64,000 nucleotides of DNA from Mastigamoeba balamuthi (Eukaryota > Evosea > Mastigamoebida > Mastigamoebidae), in the NCBI GenBank assembly GCA_902651635.1, contig CACRSC010000033.1, positions 197,946-261,945 on the forward strand, read 5' to 3'. This document shows positions 1 through 11,544 of the stretch, in pieces (the first letter of the stretch is position 1; every line of letters begins with the position of its first letter). The notes beneath the pieces were generated by a model. It saw only the letters and a list, made by a program, of their open reading frames with translations. It searched no databases and was not told the origin of the DNA. Both the position numbers and the translations under genes were made by a program.

Positions 1-69
1 GGGGGGGAGGGGAGAGAGAATGTGCGGGAGTGGAAGAGTTCAAGTGTGTTGGCGGGGGGTATGGCGCAC

Positions 70-165
70 GCGGCAGGTGCTGGCAACGCTGCAGACCTCG
101 CGCGGGGTCAGGAAGGAGAAGACGAGCACTGCCGTGTCGAGTGGCAGCGAGGCGAAGTACGACAT
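70..165 (-). CDS. F-box protein, N-terminal exon (partial)
   Basis: This short exon begins at an ATG (165-163) and encodes a stretch matching the F-box consensus: LPLDTAVLVFSFL followed by TPREVCSVASTCR. F-box motifs bind Skp1 and link a substrate-binding domain to SCF ubiquitin ligases. A possible GTGCGC donor follows at 69, after the conserved Cys-Arg. The rest of the gene would lie beyond the left edge, so its substrate domain is unknown. The call rests on one 30-residue motif with the leucine, aspartate and phenylalanine pattern in place. The frame is also open upstream of the chosen start. Confidence 0.5.
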
Positions 166-760
166 ATGGCACCGCAGAATGCCGCAATACTCCGGGGAGA
201 GATTCGGCCTCTTCTGCGCGCCTCGCGATATCTGCCTTGATTTTCCAATCTTCTTGTTCACTCTGGGATACTCAATGTTCATTTCGCGACTTTTCTCAAC
301 GTGGCCGGAGAAGAAACACGCCACAAAGCAAAAAAAAACTAAGGCAATCACGGCGTGATGGCTGCGCAACTCAGGGCCTTCCTGCCGAGGTCGCCCAGGG
401 ACGTGCTCATCGAGCCACGACCAACGGCCAACAAAAACAGCGATGCGTACTTGGTTGTCGCCGACGTGGCGTCGTAGCTGTCCACACTGCGCACTGCTAA
501 GGCGGCAGCTATCAGGGGCCGGGCAGAGTAACAAACAGGGCAGATTGCAGTATCAAAAAGGCTTCCTGTGTAATCAGAGAATACTGCTACTATCTAGTCG
601 TGATTCCTAAACTGTGCAGTAACAGCCCGCAGATGCTTGTTCTTCTCGTTGTCATCATCATCATCATCATTCTGAGCAAAAGGACACTGAGAACATAACA
701 GAAAGGGATTATTTAAGAAGATACAATTCTTGGCCAACATTGATGGGCGGGAATTCCCAT
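166..760. other. Intergenic DNA, no gene recognised
   Basis: Holds the upstream region of the F-box exon and a short (CAT)n microsatellite near 653-673. I see no convincing coding frame. The next recognisable feature is the presumed left end of the retrotransposon. Confidence 0.4.
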
Positions 761-931
761 TGTTACGGATAAATCTGCGAGAGCAAGGACGTCAGCAGAA
801 AATCCTGCTGGACCTGCATCAGGATTCCTCCGATCAATTGACTCCCGCCCCGGCGAATGACGTCGCTCTCCCTGCACCTAGAAACACAGAACTTTTATTG
901 CTCTGAGAGCCCCCAAACTAGTACACAACAT
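761..931 (+). repeat. Candidate 5' LTR and primer-binding site
   Basis: A roughly 170-bp stretch begins TGTTACGG and ends CACAACA, the TGT...ACA ends usual for Ty3/Gypsy LTRs. Directly after it comes TC then TGGTGGGTT, the position and TGG start expected of a tRNA primer-binding site. A T-rich transcript-end-like segment lies inside it. The boundaries are inferred, because no well-matched partner LTR was found downstream. Confidence 0.4.
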
Positions 932-1039
932 CTGGTGGGTTTTCAGGCTTTTAGCCTCCCCAAGAGTGTTTCTCTCCCGTCTACGGACAGAGACACCCGA
1001 CCACCCGCACCACCAACAAAGCACTGCACGCAATCTGCG

Positions 1040-1834
1040 ATGTTTGCGCGCAGCAGTGAGGCCCGGCTCACAAGGAAAGCGAGACGCAGGGCAGCGAACG
1101 GACCCGATCAAGGACCGGCCCAGGACACGAGGGCCGACGACGCGATCCCGATCACGCAAAAGACCGCACTGACGCCTGACGGGACAACGACTGCACGTCA
1201 GAAACGTGCCCGAGACGACGTCGCGTCGACGCCGGGACCCGAAAAAAGGAGGCGCACAACGACTCGCGCCCAGGACCGGATCACGGTGCTTGCGAGACGC
1301 CACCGCGACCAAGCACACACGAGGTGCAAGACTTCGCGGCCGCCGAAAAGAATCGCGCCTGAGGACGAAGAGGGCAGCGATACAGGAACAAAGGACCGGA
1401 AGCGCACCTGCAAGTGCGAGCACAGCGAGGACGTTGACGCAGAGGCAGCGCCAGCGAGAAAGTGCTCCAGAAAAGTCGTGCGCTTTGCACATCCCGACGC
1501 GCACCTGTCGCCCAAGTCAAGTTCGGACCGGAACGCGGACGAGGACGAGAGCGACGACACGGGGACGGCGCAGGGCAGACACCGTGAGCGACACGATGAA
1601 GCACGGGTCCTGAGACAGGGAGCCCTGCGCACCCGGGACAGCGACTCAAGATTTCAACGAAGGGCTCGAAATCAATTGTCTCGGCCTCCGACGACACCAG
1701 CAGCGAGAGTTCAAGCGCAACAGAATGGGACACATCGGGGAACGAGACTTCGGACGCGGAGGAGCCGGCATCTCAGCCGACGCGCGGACATCGTCGACAC
1801 GTACAGCGCGAGGAAACTGCGGGAATTAAGATGA
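1040..1834 (+). mobile_element. Basic upstream reading frame of the retroelement
   Basis: A long open frame (open from 857) encodes a very Arg/Lys/Thr/Asp-rich, low-complexity protein with no family I recognise. The first ATG beyond the candidate LTR is near 1040. Its stop overlaps the gag ATG in the sequence ATGA at 1831-1834, an arrangement suited to termination-reinitiation. It could be an N-terminal extension of gag or simply chance opening in GC-rich DNA. Confidence 0.4.
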
Positions 1835-2973
1835 CGATGCCCGACTTCTTCGGCGACGCAGCAAGTGTTGAGTCCTTCGTGGCGACGATCGAGGCCCACC
1901 ACAGTGTCATGTGCTGGCACGACTCGACCACCATCAAGGTGATGTGCCTACACTGCAAGGGCAATGCATCGGCCTTTGGCTGGCGGCACGTCAACGACAA
2001 GGGCTCCCTGGAGGAGGTGGTCCAGGCACTGCGGAACACGTTCGCACCCAGAAGACCAGATGCGTTCAGCTGGTTGAGTGAGTGCGTGCAGGCCGAGGAT
2101 GCCACGATGGCGTTGTATGCCCAGACCTTCCTCCAGCGCTACGAGCAGTGCTGCCGTGGTGAAGTCAGCGAGGTCACGGCGACCCAAATATTCATCAACA
2201 GCATCCGAGATGAACGAGTTCAGGAGTTAACGAGGGACAGCAACCCGATGACGCTCACAGCAGCATTTCAGCGAGCGCAGACCACGGAGATGACAACGCT
2301 GGACCAGCACCGTGCTCGAACCGCACGCACTAATGTCTCGTGGACCAAGGTTATGATCGCCGACCTCAGCGCAGAGCCAGCACGCGGAGTACCCATTCTC
2401 TCTGCAACTACAGAACAGCATAGTGAGCAGCTCGTATGTGGATTCCCAGAAGCCAAAGACCGTGATGCAAGGGTGGTCTGCTTTCGATGCCATGCTCGTG
2501 GGCACCGCGTAGCCAATTGCCCGATACCCTGCGAGTGCTGTGGAAAACTCGGACACGCCCTACGATACTGCCCCGAAAACCCAAACGGGAGGAGGGCGCC
2601 AGCCCCGGCGCCTGTACAAGACCGAGGGCATTTCCAGCAGCAGAGGTGTGGATCATACCGACACGAGGGACTGCGCCATGGGAGACCAGCGACCACGATG
2701 GAAGGAGCAGTGCAGCAGGCGCTGCAGGCCTTCAGTGCACGCCTCGAGCATATGGAGCAGACCATGAACAGGAGGTCAGCAGAAGAGACGACCGGGTCGA
2801 GAACTGAAGGGGTGCTGCAGAAGACCAACGACGTGATGCCACAGACCCTTGCCAACGACCCAGCCTTCGTCCTCAGCACCTACCTGAACGGCAAGGCCCT
2901 GGTGGACGCCCAGGAGGCGGCACCGACAACGTCTCGACCCAGGGCGCAGCCAGCGCCCGAGGTCAGAGTCTAG
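1831..2973 (+). mobile_element. gag: Retroelement gag
   Basis: Encodes a Ty3/Gypsy-type Gag (nucleocapsid and capsid-like protein). The central helical part resembles retrotransposon gag domains. The C-terminal half has two tandem zinc knuckles of CX2CX4HX4C form, reading CFRCHARGHRVANC and CECCGKLGHALRYC, which bind the element's RNA. A Pro/Gly-rich tail with short direct repeats continues to about 3390. It is part of a broken element and is treated as a fossil. Confidence 0.8.
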
Positions 2974-3599
2974 CCAACCTCGGGGCAGGGTCCAGCGGAG
3001 TGGGACCCGTAAGGGCACCCCTTAGGTCCAGGGAGGTGGGACCTGTCAGGGTTCCTCAGGAGGGAGAGCCAGATGGGCCACCCCCAGAGGTAATGCCTAC
3101 AAAGTCACCTCGAGAGTCCAGCGGGGTGGGACTCCTAAGGTCACCCCAGGAGAGATGCCCTCAAGAAGTTGGGGCCCTCCTACCCTCTACTGGAAGGGCA
3201 ACAGGGCGACCGTTCGATGGCATTGACACGCATGCGGTTGTAGAAACCTCAGCTGCCCCTGAGGCCCTGGTTGCTGCAGAGGAAGTCCAAAACGACGATT
3301 CGGGAGGCCCACCGCTAGACGGCTCAGGGACACCAAGGCCTGCGTTGCAGTAGGAGACTGCCCGGCAACCCAATCGTGGCAAGGACAACCCTGTGGAAGG
3401 AGAGGGACGGGAGAGTACTGGGACGTCTCAAAACCAAGGCTCGGGAAAGGCGCACTCGCAGAGAAACGAGTGGTGGGACTCGTCTATCGCGGCACGTCTC
3501 CAAGCCCTGAATCGGCTCACGGGAGAGCCACCAGCCAAGTCTGGAGGTGTGGAGGCCTGCGTGGCCCAACCAGCAACGTCAGAAACGAGTCAGACCCGG

Positions 3600-6500
3600 C
3601 CAGCCGACCTGTACATGCAACGACTTCATGTAGTGCTACCGATGCAGCTCACACGACTAAGAGTGGAGGTGATGTTCGACACTGGGGCTCAAGCCTCCAT
3701 CACGATGAGGACTCTGCAGCAGTGCAGCCCAGGTGCACTGATCGACGAGAAGCAGCAGCTGGACGTGGTAGGGTTTCATCCGATGGTGCGCGTTCGCACC
3801 CTGGGACGAGTACACGTGGTTCTGAGACGGAGGATGGGACATATCCGGTCGACCTGTTCGTCATGGAGCACCTACCTGAGGGCGTGGACGTGCTGCTAGG
3901 GCTGGACATGATCGTGGCGCATGGTGTGAGCATTCGCTGGAGCGATCATCAGGTAAAATTCGGACATCGTCAGTTGCCAACATCGCGGACAGCTCACATA
4001 CAAGTCGGACAACGTTGTGTGGCTCGTGCAGTCTCTACTACGGTCGTGGAGCCATACAGTGCTGCTGTAATAACGGCTGCAGTGCCTGCAATGGCCCAGT
4101 GTCTACTGTTCGAGCCCAAGTCACGCCCAGACATCAATATAGGAGCCTCGGTCAGCCAGGCAGTTGTAAGGCACAACGAAAGTCAGTTGTTAGTGTCTGT
4201 GGTTAACACAACAGCCGAATCCGTCACTGTGGAGCAGGGCGAGGAGCTGGGAAGGCTGAGGAACTCGGCAACACCTACCTAGTGGAGCTAGACAGTGAAG
4301 ATGCCCTACCAGTTCATCTGTTGGCTGTTGGAGCAGTGGATGTTACTCTCGAACAACTTCCAGAGGAGCTGCAAGAGCACATTCGAACAAAGGTTGCAGA
4401 GGCCCAGACTCTAACCGAGGAGCAATGAGCGAGGCTGATGCGGCTTCTAGTACAGCTATATGCGAGCTTTGGAGAAGAACTCACTGATCTGGGACGCTCA
4501 AACTTCGTTTCCCACTGTATTGACACTGAAAGTGCACGCCCAATCTACAGGATGCCCTACAGGCAGCCCCAATACCTTCAGTGCTACATTACTGAAGAGG
4601 TCGAGCGCATGCTAAAGGCCAACATCATTCGTGAGAGTGTCTCGCCATGGTCAGCGCCAGTGGTCATAGTCCCAAAGAAGGACGGACGCCTTCGTTTCTG
4701 CGCTTTCAGCTGCTCGAGGAGGTCCTTATGCAGTTCCAGAAGGCAAACATGAAATTGCGGCTATCCAAATGCCATTTCTTCAAAAACACCGTGGACTTTC
4801 TAGGCCATGTGATCCAGCCTGAAGGACTGTCAGTGCAATGTGCAAAGGTGGATGCCCTGTTGCGCATGCCCTGGCCAGTGAACATCGAGGAGCTACGGGG
4901 ATTTCTGGGCCTGGCCACATATTATCGACGGTTCGTCCACCACTTTGCTGGTCGTGCGACGCCCCTACATGCATTGCTACAGAAGGAGGTGGCCTGGAGG
5001 TGGACAGTGGTCGAGAATGATGCCTTTGAGGACCTGAAGCAGGCCCTAGTGCAAGCACCTGTATTGGCATTTCCCGACTGGTCAATTCCCTTCATGATTC
5101 AGATGGATATGAGTGAGACTACTCGAACCCTGGGAGCTGTGCTGTCACAAGTGCAGCTCGGACGTGAACGGCCCATTGCATATGCATCACATTGCGCACT
5201 ATGAATGGTGCTGAATCGAACTACACTGCTACCGAGAAGGAAGGACTTGCCGCGGTATGGGAAGTCGAGCACTTCAAGTGCTATCTGCTGGGTCACCGTT
5301 TTGAGCTGGTCATGGACCATGAAGCTCTCGTGCGCATCATCTCAGCCAAGGATCCAAGTGGTAGGCTGGCCCGCTGGGTGATGAAGCTGCAAGGGCACAA
5401 CTTTGTGATTCGTCATCGCCCTGGTCAAGTCCATGGGAATGCAGATGGCTTGACTCGTGCCCCACGGCCCCCTGCACTACCTACTGTATCTGCTCCAGTG
5501 GAAGGGACGAATGAAGGAGAGAAGCAGGCAACCCGTGCAGTCCTGGCAGCTACAGGGCAGATCGGCCTGTTTGTAGCCAACTCAATGGATGAGCTTCGTC
5601 AAGCACAGGAACGTGACGGGCTCACAGGGCCGATAGTGCAGTACCTTCGAGCTACAGGGCCTCGAGCACTGCCTGATGATGTGATCTCCAAGCAAGTGGA
5701 CCTCACGACGTGCTTTCTGGACGACCACGGAGTGCTGCGGGTCTTACTTCAAGGGCCTCACGGTTCACCGGATCCCCTACGACCCATCTTCCTACCAGAG
5801 AGCCTGCGTGCTGCAGCACTGGCTCTGGCCCACGACGACTCCCTGGCAGCCCACATGGGCATCGAGAAGACCCTGTGGCAGCTGCGTCCACATTGGTTCT
5901 GGCCTGCACAGTCAACCAGCGTCATCCAGTACATCAACACATGCCCGTTGTGCCAGCGGACCTGACAGCATCAAGTCCCAGGACCCTATCTCGACCCTAT
6001 CCCGATTGGAGCACCCCTCGAGCGCATGCACGTGGACCTCGCAGGCCCCATGCGAGCATCCTCTACTACGGGAGCCAAACACTTCATTGTGTTCGTGGAC
6101 GCATTCACAAAGTGGACCGTGGCAGAGCCGTTGACATCGACTTTGGCAACAGCCTGTGCACAGGTGTTCATTGACCGTGTGGTGTGTCAGCTGGGCACCC
6201 CACAACTGCTGGTTTCAGACTGAGGAGTGAACCTGGCAGGACAGATCATGACGGAAGTCCCGCGACTACTGGGCATGCAGCGTGCCTTCACGACCACGTA
6301 CCACCCGCAGACCGATGAGCAAGCTGAAGCTGCTGTCAAGATGATCAAAAAAAGCACTATGGAGCATCGTCTGTGCACGAACGGGTCCCTGGGACGCCTA
6401 CCTACATATGGCAGTGTGGGCTGTAAACAGCAGCTTTCATGGCAGCATCCAGAACACGCCCTTTAACCTGCTGTATGGTCGCGACCCGCTGAACTACTGG

Positions 6501-7337
6501 GAAACGGTACTGTACAGTGATTGTACCCAGTGCGACGTGCCAGCCCATGCAACCGCCCTCGTCAACGACCTCCGCAAGGTATGGGAAGCCGCTCAGCAAG
6601 CCCTCGAGACTGCATCTGCATGGCAGACAAGTTATGCGAACCATAGTCGTGCCGCACTGCCCGACTTCATAGCAGGAGACCCCGTTCTGCACAAGGTAGA
6701 CGTGCCGCTGGACCCACTCCAGATGGGAAGCTGGCAAGATCAATGGACTCCAGGCTTCACCATCACCTACTGCGCATCCCCAGTGCTCTACTTCCTGCAC
6801 GACGCTGCCGGGAAGCTGGTTGGGCCCGTGAACGTTGACCACCTACGGCCCCTACGAACTCGCACTGCTGGGCACGAAAATGACGTATCAGAGCCTGTGA
6901 CTGCAACAGATGACCCGGAGGTTCACCGCAAAGGTCCGCCGAGAAGGCCCGACAAACCCGAAGCAAAGGGAATGATGGACGAGGAGCCTGGCCAAGGTCT
7001 GCCGAGGGGCTCCCCCAGTCCACGAGATGAACCACCACAGGGACCAATAGGTCCACAGGGCAGCATGCAGGGTGGCTTGGACGTAGCGCCAGCACCTCAT
7101 GGTCAGGACTCGGCATCCTGGCTGCCAGCTCTTCGATCAGGCAATGTGCCACTGTCGCGCGAGTCTGGCCTGTCTCCACAGAAGGGGGAGCCGTCTGCCT
7201 TAGCACATGGGGTGCAAGAGCAACGAGCCCTTCATGAGGAACAAGGCAGTGCCTGGATCGTAGCTGCACGTAAGAGGAAGGGCAGTTACATGATACTATA
7301 TGATGTACAGCTTCCCCCAGACGGAAACCAGCAGTGA
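3600..7337 (+). mobile_element. pol: Retroelement pol (protease, RT, RNase H, integrase remnants)
   Basis: Remnants of the polyprotein in Ty3/Gypsy order. The protease, near 3650-3900, has an active-site DTGA. Reverse transcriptase and connection segments lie near 4440-5000 (motifs VPKKDGRLRF and GFLGLATYYRRF). RNase H lies near 5000-5460, with the chromovirus-like end IRHRPGQVHGNADGLTRAP. The integrase zinc finger and core lie near 5830-6230 (HMGIEKTLWQLRPHWFWPA and DAFTKW), followed by a DFIAGDPVLHKV-type C-terminal module. It is broken in several places and not expected to be functional. Confidence 0.8.
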
Positions 7338-7640
7338 ATACCATCTGCCATCGTTAAGGTATCGCATCCTCAAGCCCTGGAGAAGTTCTGGAGAGAGTGG
7401 GATCTGTCCGAGGCCCAGTTCCTCACAAATCCCATTCTGCCGGGAACTCTGCACTGAAAACAAACCCCGTAAGGGAAAGTCATGCTCAGTACAAATTGGA
7501 CACTCGTACGAGTGACACTGAGTGCCGATCGCTCCAGGTAGCGATGGCCATAACATCATGCACCAAGAGTGGGCACCCCCCGAGGCACTGGCCATGGGCG
7601 ATTGCGACTCAAGTGGTGCTGATGGGCGAGTGGGAAGGGT

Positions 7641-8062
7641 TGTGACGAACTGCGTGGGCGACGGATTTCCGTCCTCACGATTTCGAGTGGGCCCCGGGCC
7701 CCCTGCAGCGGCTCATGCCCTCAGGCGACTTAGTCCTCAATTCACGAGTGGCCCTAGTGCCCCTGCATTAGTTCCTCACAGCCATCACAGTCCTGCGAGT
7801 TTTGTGCATGTGCGTCACGCGTGCGTGTGTGTTGCGCTAATGCAGGGTTGATAGATGATGAAGCAGGTCTGGACGGCAAGGCCTCTCGGTTTTTCCTGAA
7901 GGGCCTTTTCCGAGAGACGCCCCGGACGCTGCAGGCCCCTCCATCTCCCGACCCCTGGCACCAAGTCCACCAAGCTGTCCCGTCGAGACCGGCCCCAACC
8001 CCGAGTACCAAGACGCTTCAAGTTCGACGAGCCGACATTAGCAAAGAAATCATGTACCTGCT
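7641..8062. other. Possible 3' LTR remnant and junction DNA
   Basis: Starts with TGTGACGAA directly after the purine-rich GAGTGGGAAGGG tract, as a 3' LTR would. Beyond that I cannot align it with the left end. The minus strand has an open frame between 8084 and 7815 that might be a further exon of the neighbouring transposase-like gene, but nothing supports this directly. Confidence 0.25.
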
Positions 8063-9478
8063 TCACACTGAGTGACCATGGCAAGGGCCATAGAGGTCGA
8101 ATGAGACTCTGATATGTCTCTGATAGTCCTGCCAGATTTGATTCTGCATCAATATTAGTATTATTGTAAGGTAAAAGTGCAAACCTTCAGCTCTCTGATT
8201 GAGAAGATATTGTTCTTGACCTTCAGACCACCATCTGCCCAAAAGTGAAGTGCAGTGATAGTCAGAGGGATATGTGGGAAGTCCTTCTTGATTGTATTCC
8301 ACAGAGACTGCATTCCCAGGGACGTGTACTTCCACGTGCTTGGAGCCTGAACCATACAGTCAAAGTGATACCATCTATTATCATCTACAAGACCCCAAAC
8401 TGCGAAATCCAAGTCATGCAACTTGATTTCTGCAGTTTCATGGAAGATGGTGTAGTCGAAGATAATCAGAAGTTCCCCTGCTCTGAGGTTGTTCTTATGA
8501 GGACACTGGACATGACACTGATTGTAAACAATCTGAATGTGCTTCATATAAACGAGATGCTCCTCCTCAGAGATCAGCTCACCACTGTGCTCCTTCAGCC
8601 TGAAATGAGTACAGATTGGGCAGGAGTATCTGAAAAAATGAGTGAATAAACAGATAATAAAAAAACCGATCAAAAACAGCAGTGAAGATTCGTGCTTGGT
8701 GAACAAGCTCCAAAAACCGAGTTTCTTCCAATGGCTTAGAGACTGCCTTTTCATAGTGCAAAAAGGCCTCTCCAAATTTACCCCAGTCAGTAAACCATAG
8801 TGTCTTTCTTTCAGACTGCACAGCAGTGACTGAGAGAAGCCATTTTTTCATTTCTCTGCAGCCTCAGCTAAATAAATGTGAGAGAAAAACGAGAAAAATC
8901 ATACTGGTTGGCCACTTGGAGAATCGGTCTGCACTCACAAACCAGGACACTGCGCACTGCCTTGGGCTGCGCCTTGCGTGGCGGGGGAACTCGGGAGAGC
9001 AGATCAGGGAAGTTTATTTCCTTGTGAACATGACTGATTGTCCGTGCTGATAATCCAGTCAAGCTTGCAATATCCCTGTTTTTAGTCATTTCTATTAGAG
9101 ACTTTTTGTAGATATGATTATAACCGTGATGACAGGCAAGAATACATGCAGCATGCAATTCGAGCCTGGCCTCCTGCAGAGAAATAGGAATTAAGCATCT
9201 GAATACCCCTAAGGGGTTTTCAATTCCTCTAATGATCCACTTCTCACAGAGACACTGTAATGTTTCTTGTTTTAAACAATTGCAGAGCATTATTTACCTT
9301 CAGAAGATAGGGGAAGAACCACATAGGAAGGGTCCTGATGCAGTAAACACTCAGATAATGTGCTTTTTTGCTTCCAGGAATCCATCAACAGAACGAGGAC
9401 CCTATGTGAAGCTCTTTTGGCTGCATTCCTCCGTCCTGCCTCCTGCCTCTGTCGTTGTTTCTTGCTGGAGAGAGGCAT
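8063..9478 (-). CDS. Transposase-like protein with five exons and tiny introns
   Basis: Five exons (9478-9298, 9265-8905, 8855-8667, 8629-8185, 8143-8063) join in frame into a 418-aa protein. The introns are 32, 49, 37 and 41 bp, all GT-AG. The N-terminal third is basic and carries a helix-turn-helix-like segment (IASLTGLSARTISHVHKEI). A CPIC...CHVQCPH pair may form a zinc site. Then come two acidic motifs with the spacing of an RNase-H-fold transposase, LIIFDYTIF and ALHFWADGG. Near the end, DLYGPCHGHS resembles the GHG/GHS motif of eukaryotic transposases that carry an FWSDGG box. It may be a domesticated or recent DNA transposon. No terminal inverted repeats were found, and the protein may continue beyond the stop through another exon. 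Confidence 0.55.
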
Positions 9479-10570
9479 TCTAATAACTTATAATGAATTC
9501 CGGCTATGAAGATGAAACAAGTACGAAATGTTGATCTCGATTTCTTGAAACTTTGCTACTTGTTTCAGTTCGACTGCCAGATTTCCTGCAAAGGAGTATC
9601 AAAAATGAAACTTGAATTGAAACTGCTCTGGAGCATCACCAGTTTCCAGAATGATACTGGTCGACCAGTATGATGCGTGGGATGAAGAGCCAGGTACAGG
9701 TCCTCTTCCTTCTCACAATCACAGGCAGCACAGTGCTCGGGGCCCTGTGCTAGGGTCCCTGCTGCTGCACCATGCAAACGGCACGGTTTTCAAAATACTG
9801 AGTCAGAAGATATTTTGCCACAAATGAAAATACCTGTTTCAGCTCCCTGGCGTTTATCTGCCAGTAGATTCCAGTAGGAATTGCGGAACAGAAGCAAATA
9901 AGTCCCCAAGACATGCCACTACATGATCCCTTAAGCCCTGACCAAATGCAAGGAAGGTACTGATCGGGGGATTTATTGCACTGTTTTCCACTGATTCTGA
10001 GCAAACTGAAAAGTGAGCAGTATCATGTGCTGGCAGCAGATAGCTATGTGCCAGTGGCTGATAGCTATGTGCCAGCAGCAGATATCACAAGTCATAAAGC
10101 AAAGTGGGAAAAAACCGTACTGCAAGAGTGTAGAGTGTGTCCGACTGCACAGTCTGGAGGTAGTCGTCATTGGGTACTATTCCTCCCCACACCACACCAT
10201 GCAGCATCATGGCATGTCTGTCCAGATGCTGGAAACCGCAACCAACAGCCACCTGAAGGTTATCTGCAACTTGCACCCAGTGTTTCTGCAGCAGCATGAC
10301 CTGCTTGTGTCGGGCCTTGTCTTGCTTTGTTGTTGTTTTTCGATCATATATGAGGTGCAGCTGGCGAAACAGGTCCCACACGGCTGTAGGGGTTGTATGG
10401 CTCCACAGGCGACTGGAAAGCAACATGCTGAAGTGCACGTCCTTTCTCTGGGAATAGCTGCACATGCAGATGGATTATATAGCCAGAACACGCATGGGTC
10501 CTTGGGTCCTCCTCCTGAACCGATGTCAAGCAGCCCATCCGAGCCAAGTGCCCCCAACAAGGGGAAGCCC
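9479..10570. other. Repeat-rich DNA with unassigned coding-like frames
   Basis: AT-richer than the gene regions. Coding-like but unrecognised frames occur on the minus strand near 10598-10344 and 10465-10085 (the latter with AVWDLFRQLHLIYDRK). On the plus strand a Ser/Pro-rich segment near 10500-10573 ends at a consensus donor. The two strands contradict one another, so I do not draw a gene model. Confidence 0.3.
10022..10086 (+). repeat. 21-bp minisatellite, copy 1
   Basis: About three imperfect tandem copies of the 21-mer tatgtgccagcagcagatagc. The same unit recurs near 10796-10868 and, partly inverted, near 13411-13492. Confidence 0.8.
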
Positions 10571-10627
10571 GAGGTATGTCACTGCATCCCCTCTGCACTA
10601 CTCGTTTCCCTTCTAATGCACTTCCAG

Positions 10628-10702
10628 CCCACCGAGTTTGAAGTTGAATTTGCCCTATACCAACAATATATGCACAAGGTTGAGCAGCATGAATGTGAGA
10701 AG
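10628..10702 (+). CDS. Internal exon of an unrecognised plus-strand gene
   Basis: A 25-codon exon bounded by strong splice signals on both sides. Upstream is an intron 10574-10627 (gtatgt ... ttccag). Downstream is gtgagt at 10703 with an acgcag acceptor near 10741. The frame continues through a short exon (QALTTRPS) and, after an intron holding the minisatellite, into a Gln/Glu/Lys-rich exon near 10870-11014. The peptide (EFALYQQYMHKVEQHE) faintly recalls the LYxxYxxxVH segment of arginyltransferases, but it is far too short to name. The upstream exons are unclear. Confidence 0.4.
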
Positions 10703-10795
10703 GTGAGTCTGCCTACATCTTCTGTGCATTCCCCCACGCAGCAGGCCCTGACTACACGCCCTTCAGGTGTGTTCCTACCTTGTTTCCACTGATGC

Positions 10796-10868
10796 ATACT
10801 ATGTGCCAGCAGTTTATAATTTTCCACCAGCACATAGCTATGTGCCAGCAGCAGATAGCTATGTGCCG
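10796..10868 (+). repeat. 21-bp minisatellite, copy 2 (intronic)
   Basis: Two to three copies of the 21-mer seen at 10022-10086, in direct orientation plus one inverted half-copy. On the plus-strand model the array lies inside an intron and ends right at the ctccag acceptor. Confidence 0.7.
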
Positions 10869-10986
10869 GCTCCAGAGCCAGAGGCCCAGCAGCAGCAGCT
10901 CGAGAAGGATAAGGAGAACGAGCAGCATGACAATTCAGAGGCAGAGCCGGACAGGAAGACCGACACGTCAAGCAATGTAGCAGCAC

Positions 10987-11205
10987 GTAGCAAACCCTGC
11001 TGCAGCAGTGCATAGCGCAATGAATGAACTATGCAGCATAGTGGAGGGTCCACCACATGCTGCTACACATGATGCCACTACGCACTGCTATGTATGATGC
11101 TGCTACGTGCCACTACACATCATGTGTAGCAGTGTGTAGTGGACCCTCCACTATGCCGCATAGTTCATTCATCATGCTACGCACTGCTGTAGCAGGGTCT
11201 GCTAC
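10987..11205. repeat. Foldback palindrome with about 87-bp arms
   Basis: Left arm 10987-11074 and right arm 11119-11205 are inverted copies of one another, clearly the large majority of positions matching, separated by about 45 bp. Both arms contain gaatgaactatgc and catagtggagggtcca. The loop itself carries further short inverted repeats of the gtagcagtg/cactgctac type. It would form a long hairpin in single-stranded DNA or RNA. It looks like a foldback or MITE-like element. Confidence 0.75.
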
Positions 11206-11544
11206 ACACCACTACATATGAAGGTGCTATGCACCGCTACATAATTGGGCAGCCCACCAATTCACTACAATCCTCCTACATTCCCTCTTTCATACCTAAA
11301 TCAAGTGATTCAACAATAATTTTAACTGCCATCAAAAGGGCAGGCAGGTCATCCTTTTGCTTTTGGGGGGAGAGGAGCCCAGGGCAAGCAGAAAACGTTT
11401 GAGTGAGAAGAGTAGGAAGAGAGATCACTGGGAACCAGCAGGTGTCTGAGAAGAGAATGGATGGACCAGCGTCAGCTCCCTGGTCTGCATGCCTGCCTCA
11501 ACAGCATGTTTGAGAGCATTCATCCTGGAAATTATTTGCTTGTA

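Larger units (their letters stand above)
761..7810 (+). mobile_element. Ty3/Gypsy-type LTR retrotransposon fossil
   Basis: An old retroelement with parts in the usual Ty3/Gypsy order: a basic upstream frame, gag with two CCHC zinc knuckles, aspartic protease, reverse transcriptase, RNase H, then integrase (pol order PR-RT-RH-IN). It is broken: the coding parts fall in different frames with roughly half a dozen breaks, and the two ends are no longer clearly alike, so I judge it ancient. The left end is placed at a TGTTACGG box (761) and the right LTR may start at 7641, just after a purine-rich tract. The right limit is approximate. No target-site duplication was recognised. Confidence 0.8.

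Noticed and set aside
10628-10702. Arginyltransferase (ATE1) exon
   Set aside because: Only about ten residues resemble the LYxxYxxxVH segment, and no other ATE1 landmark was found nearby.
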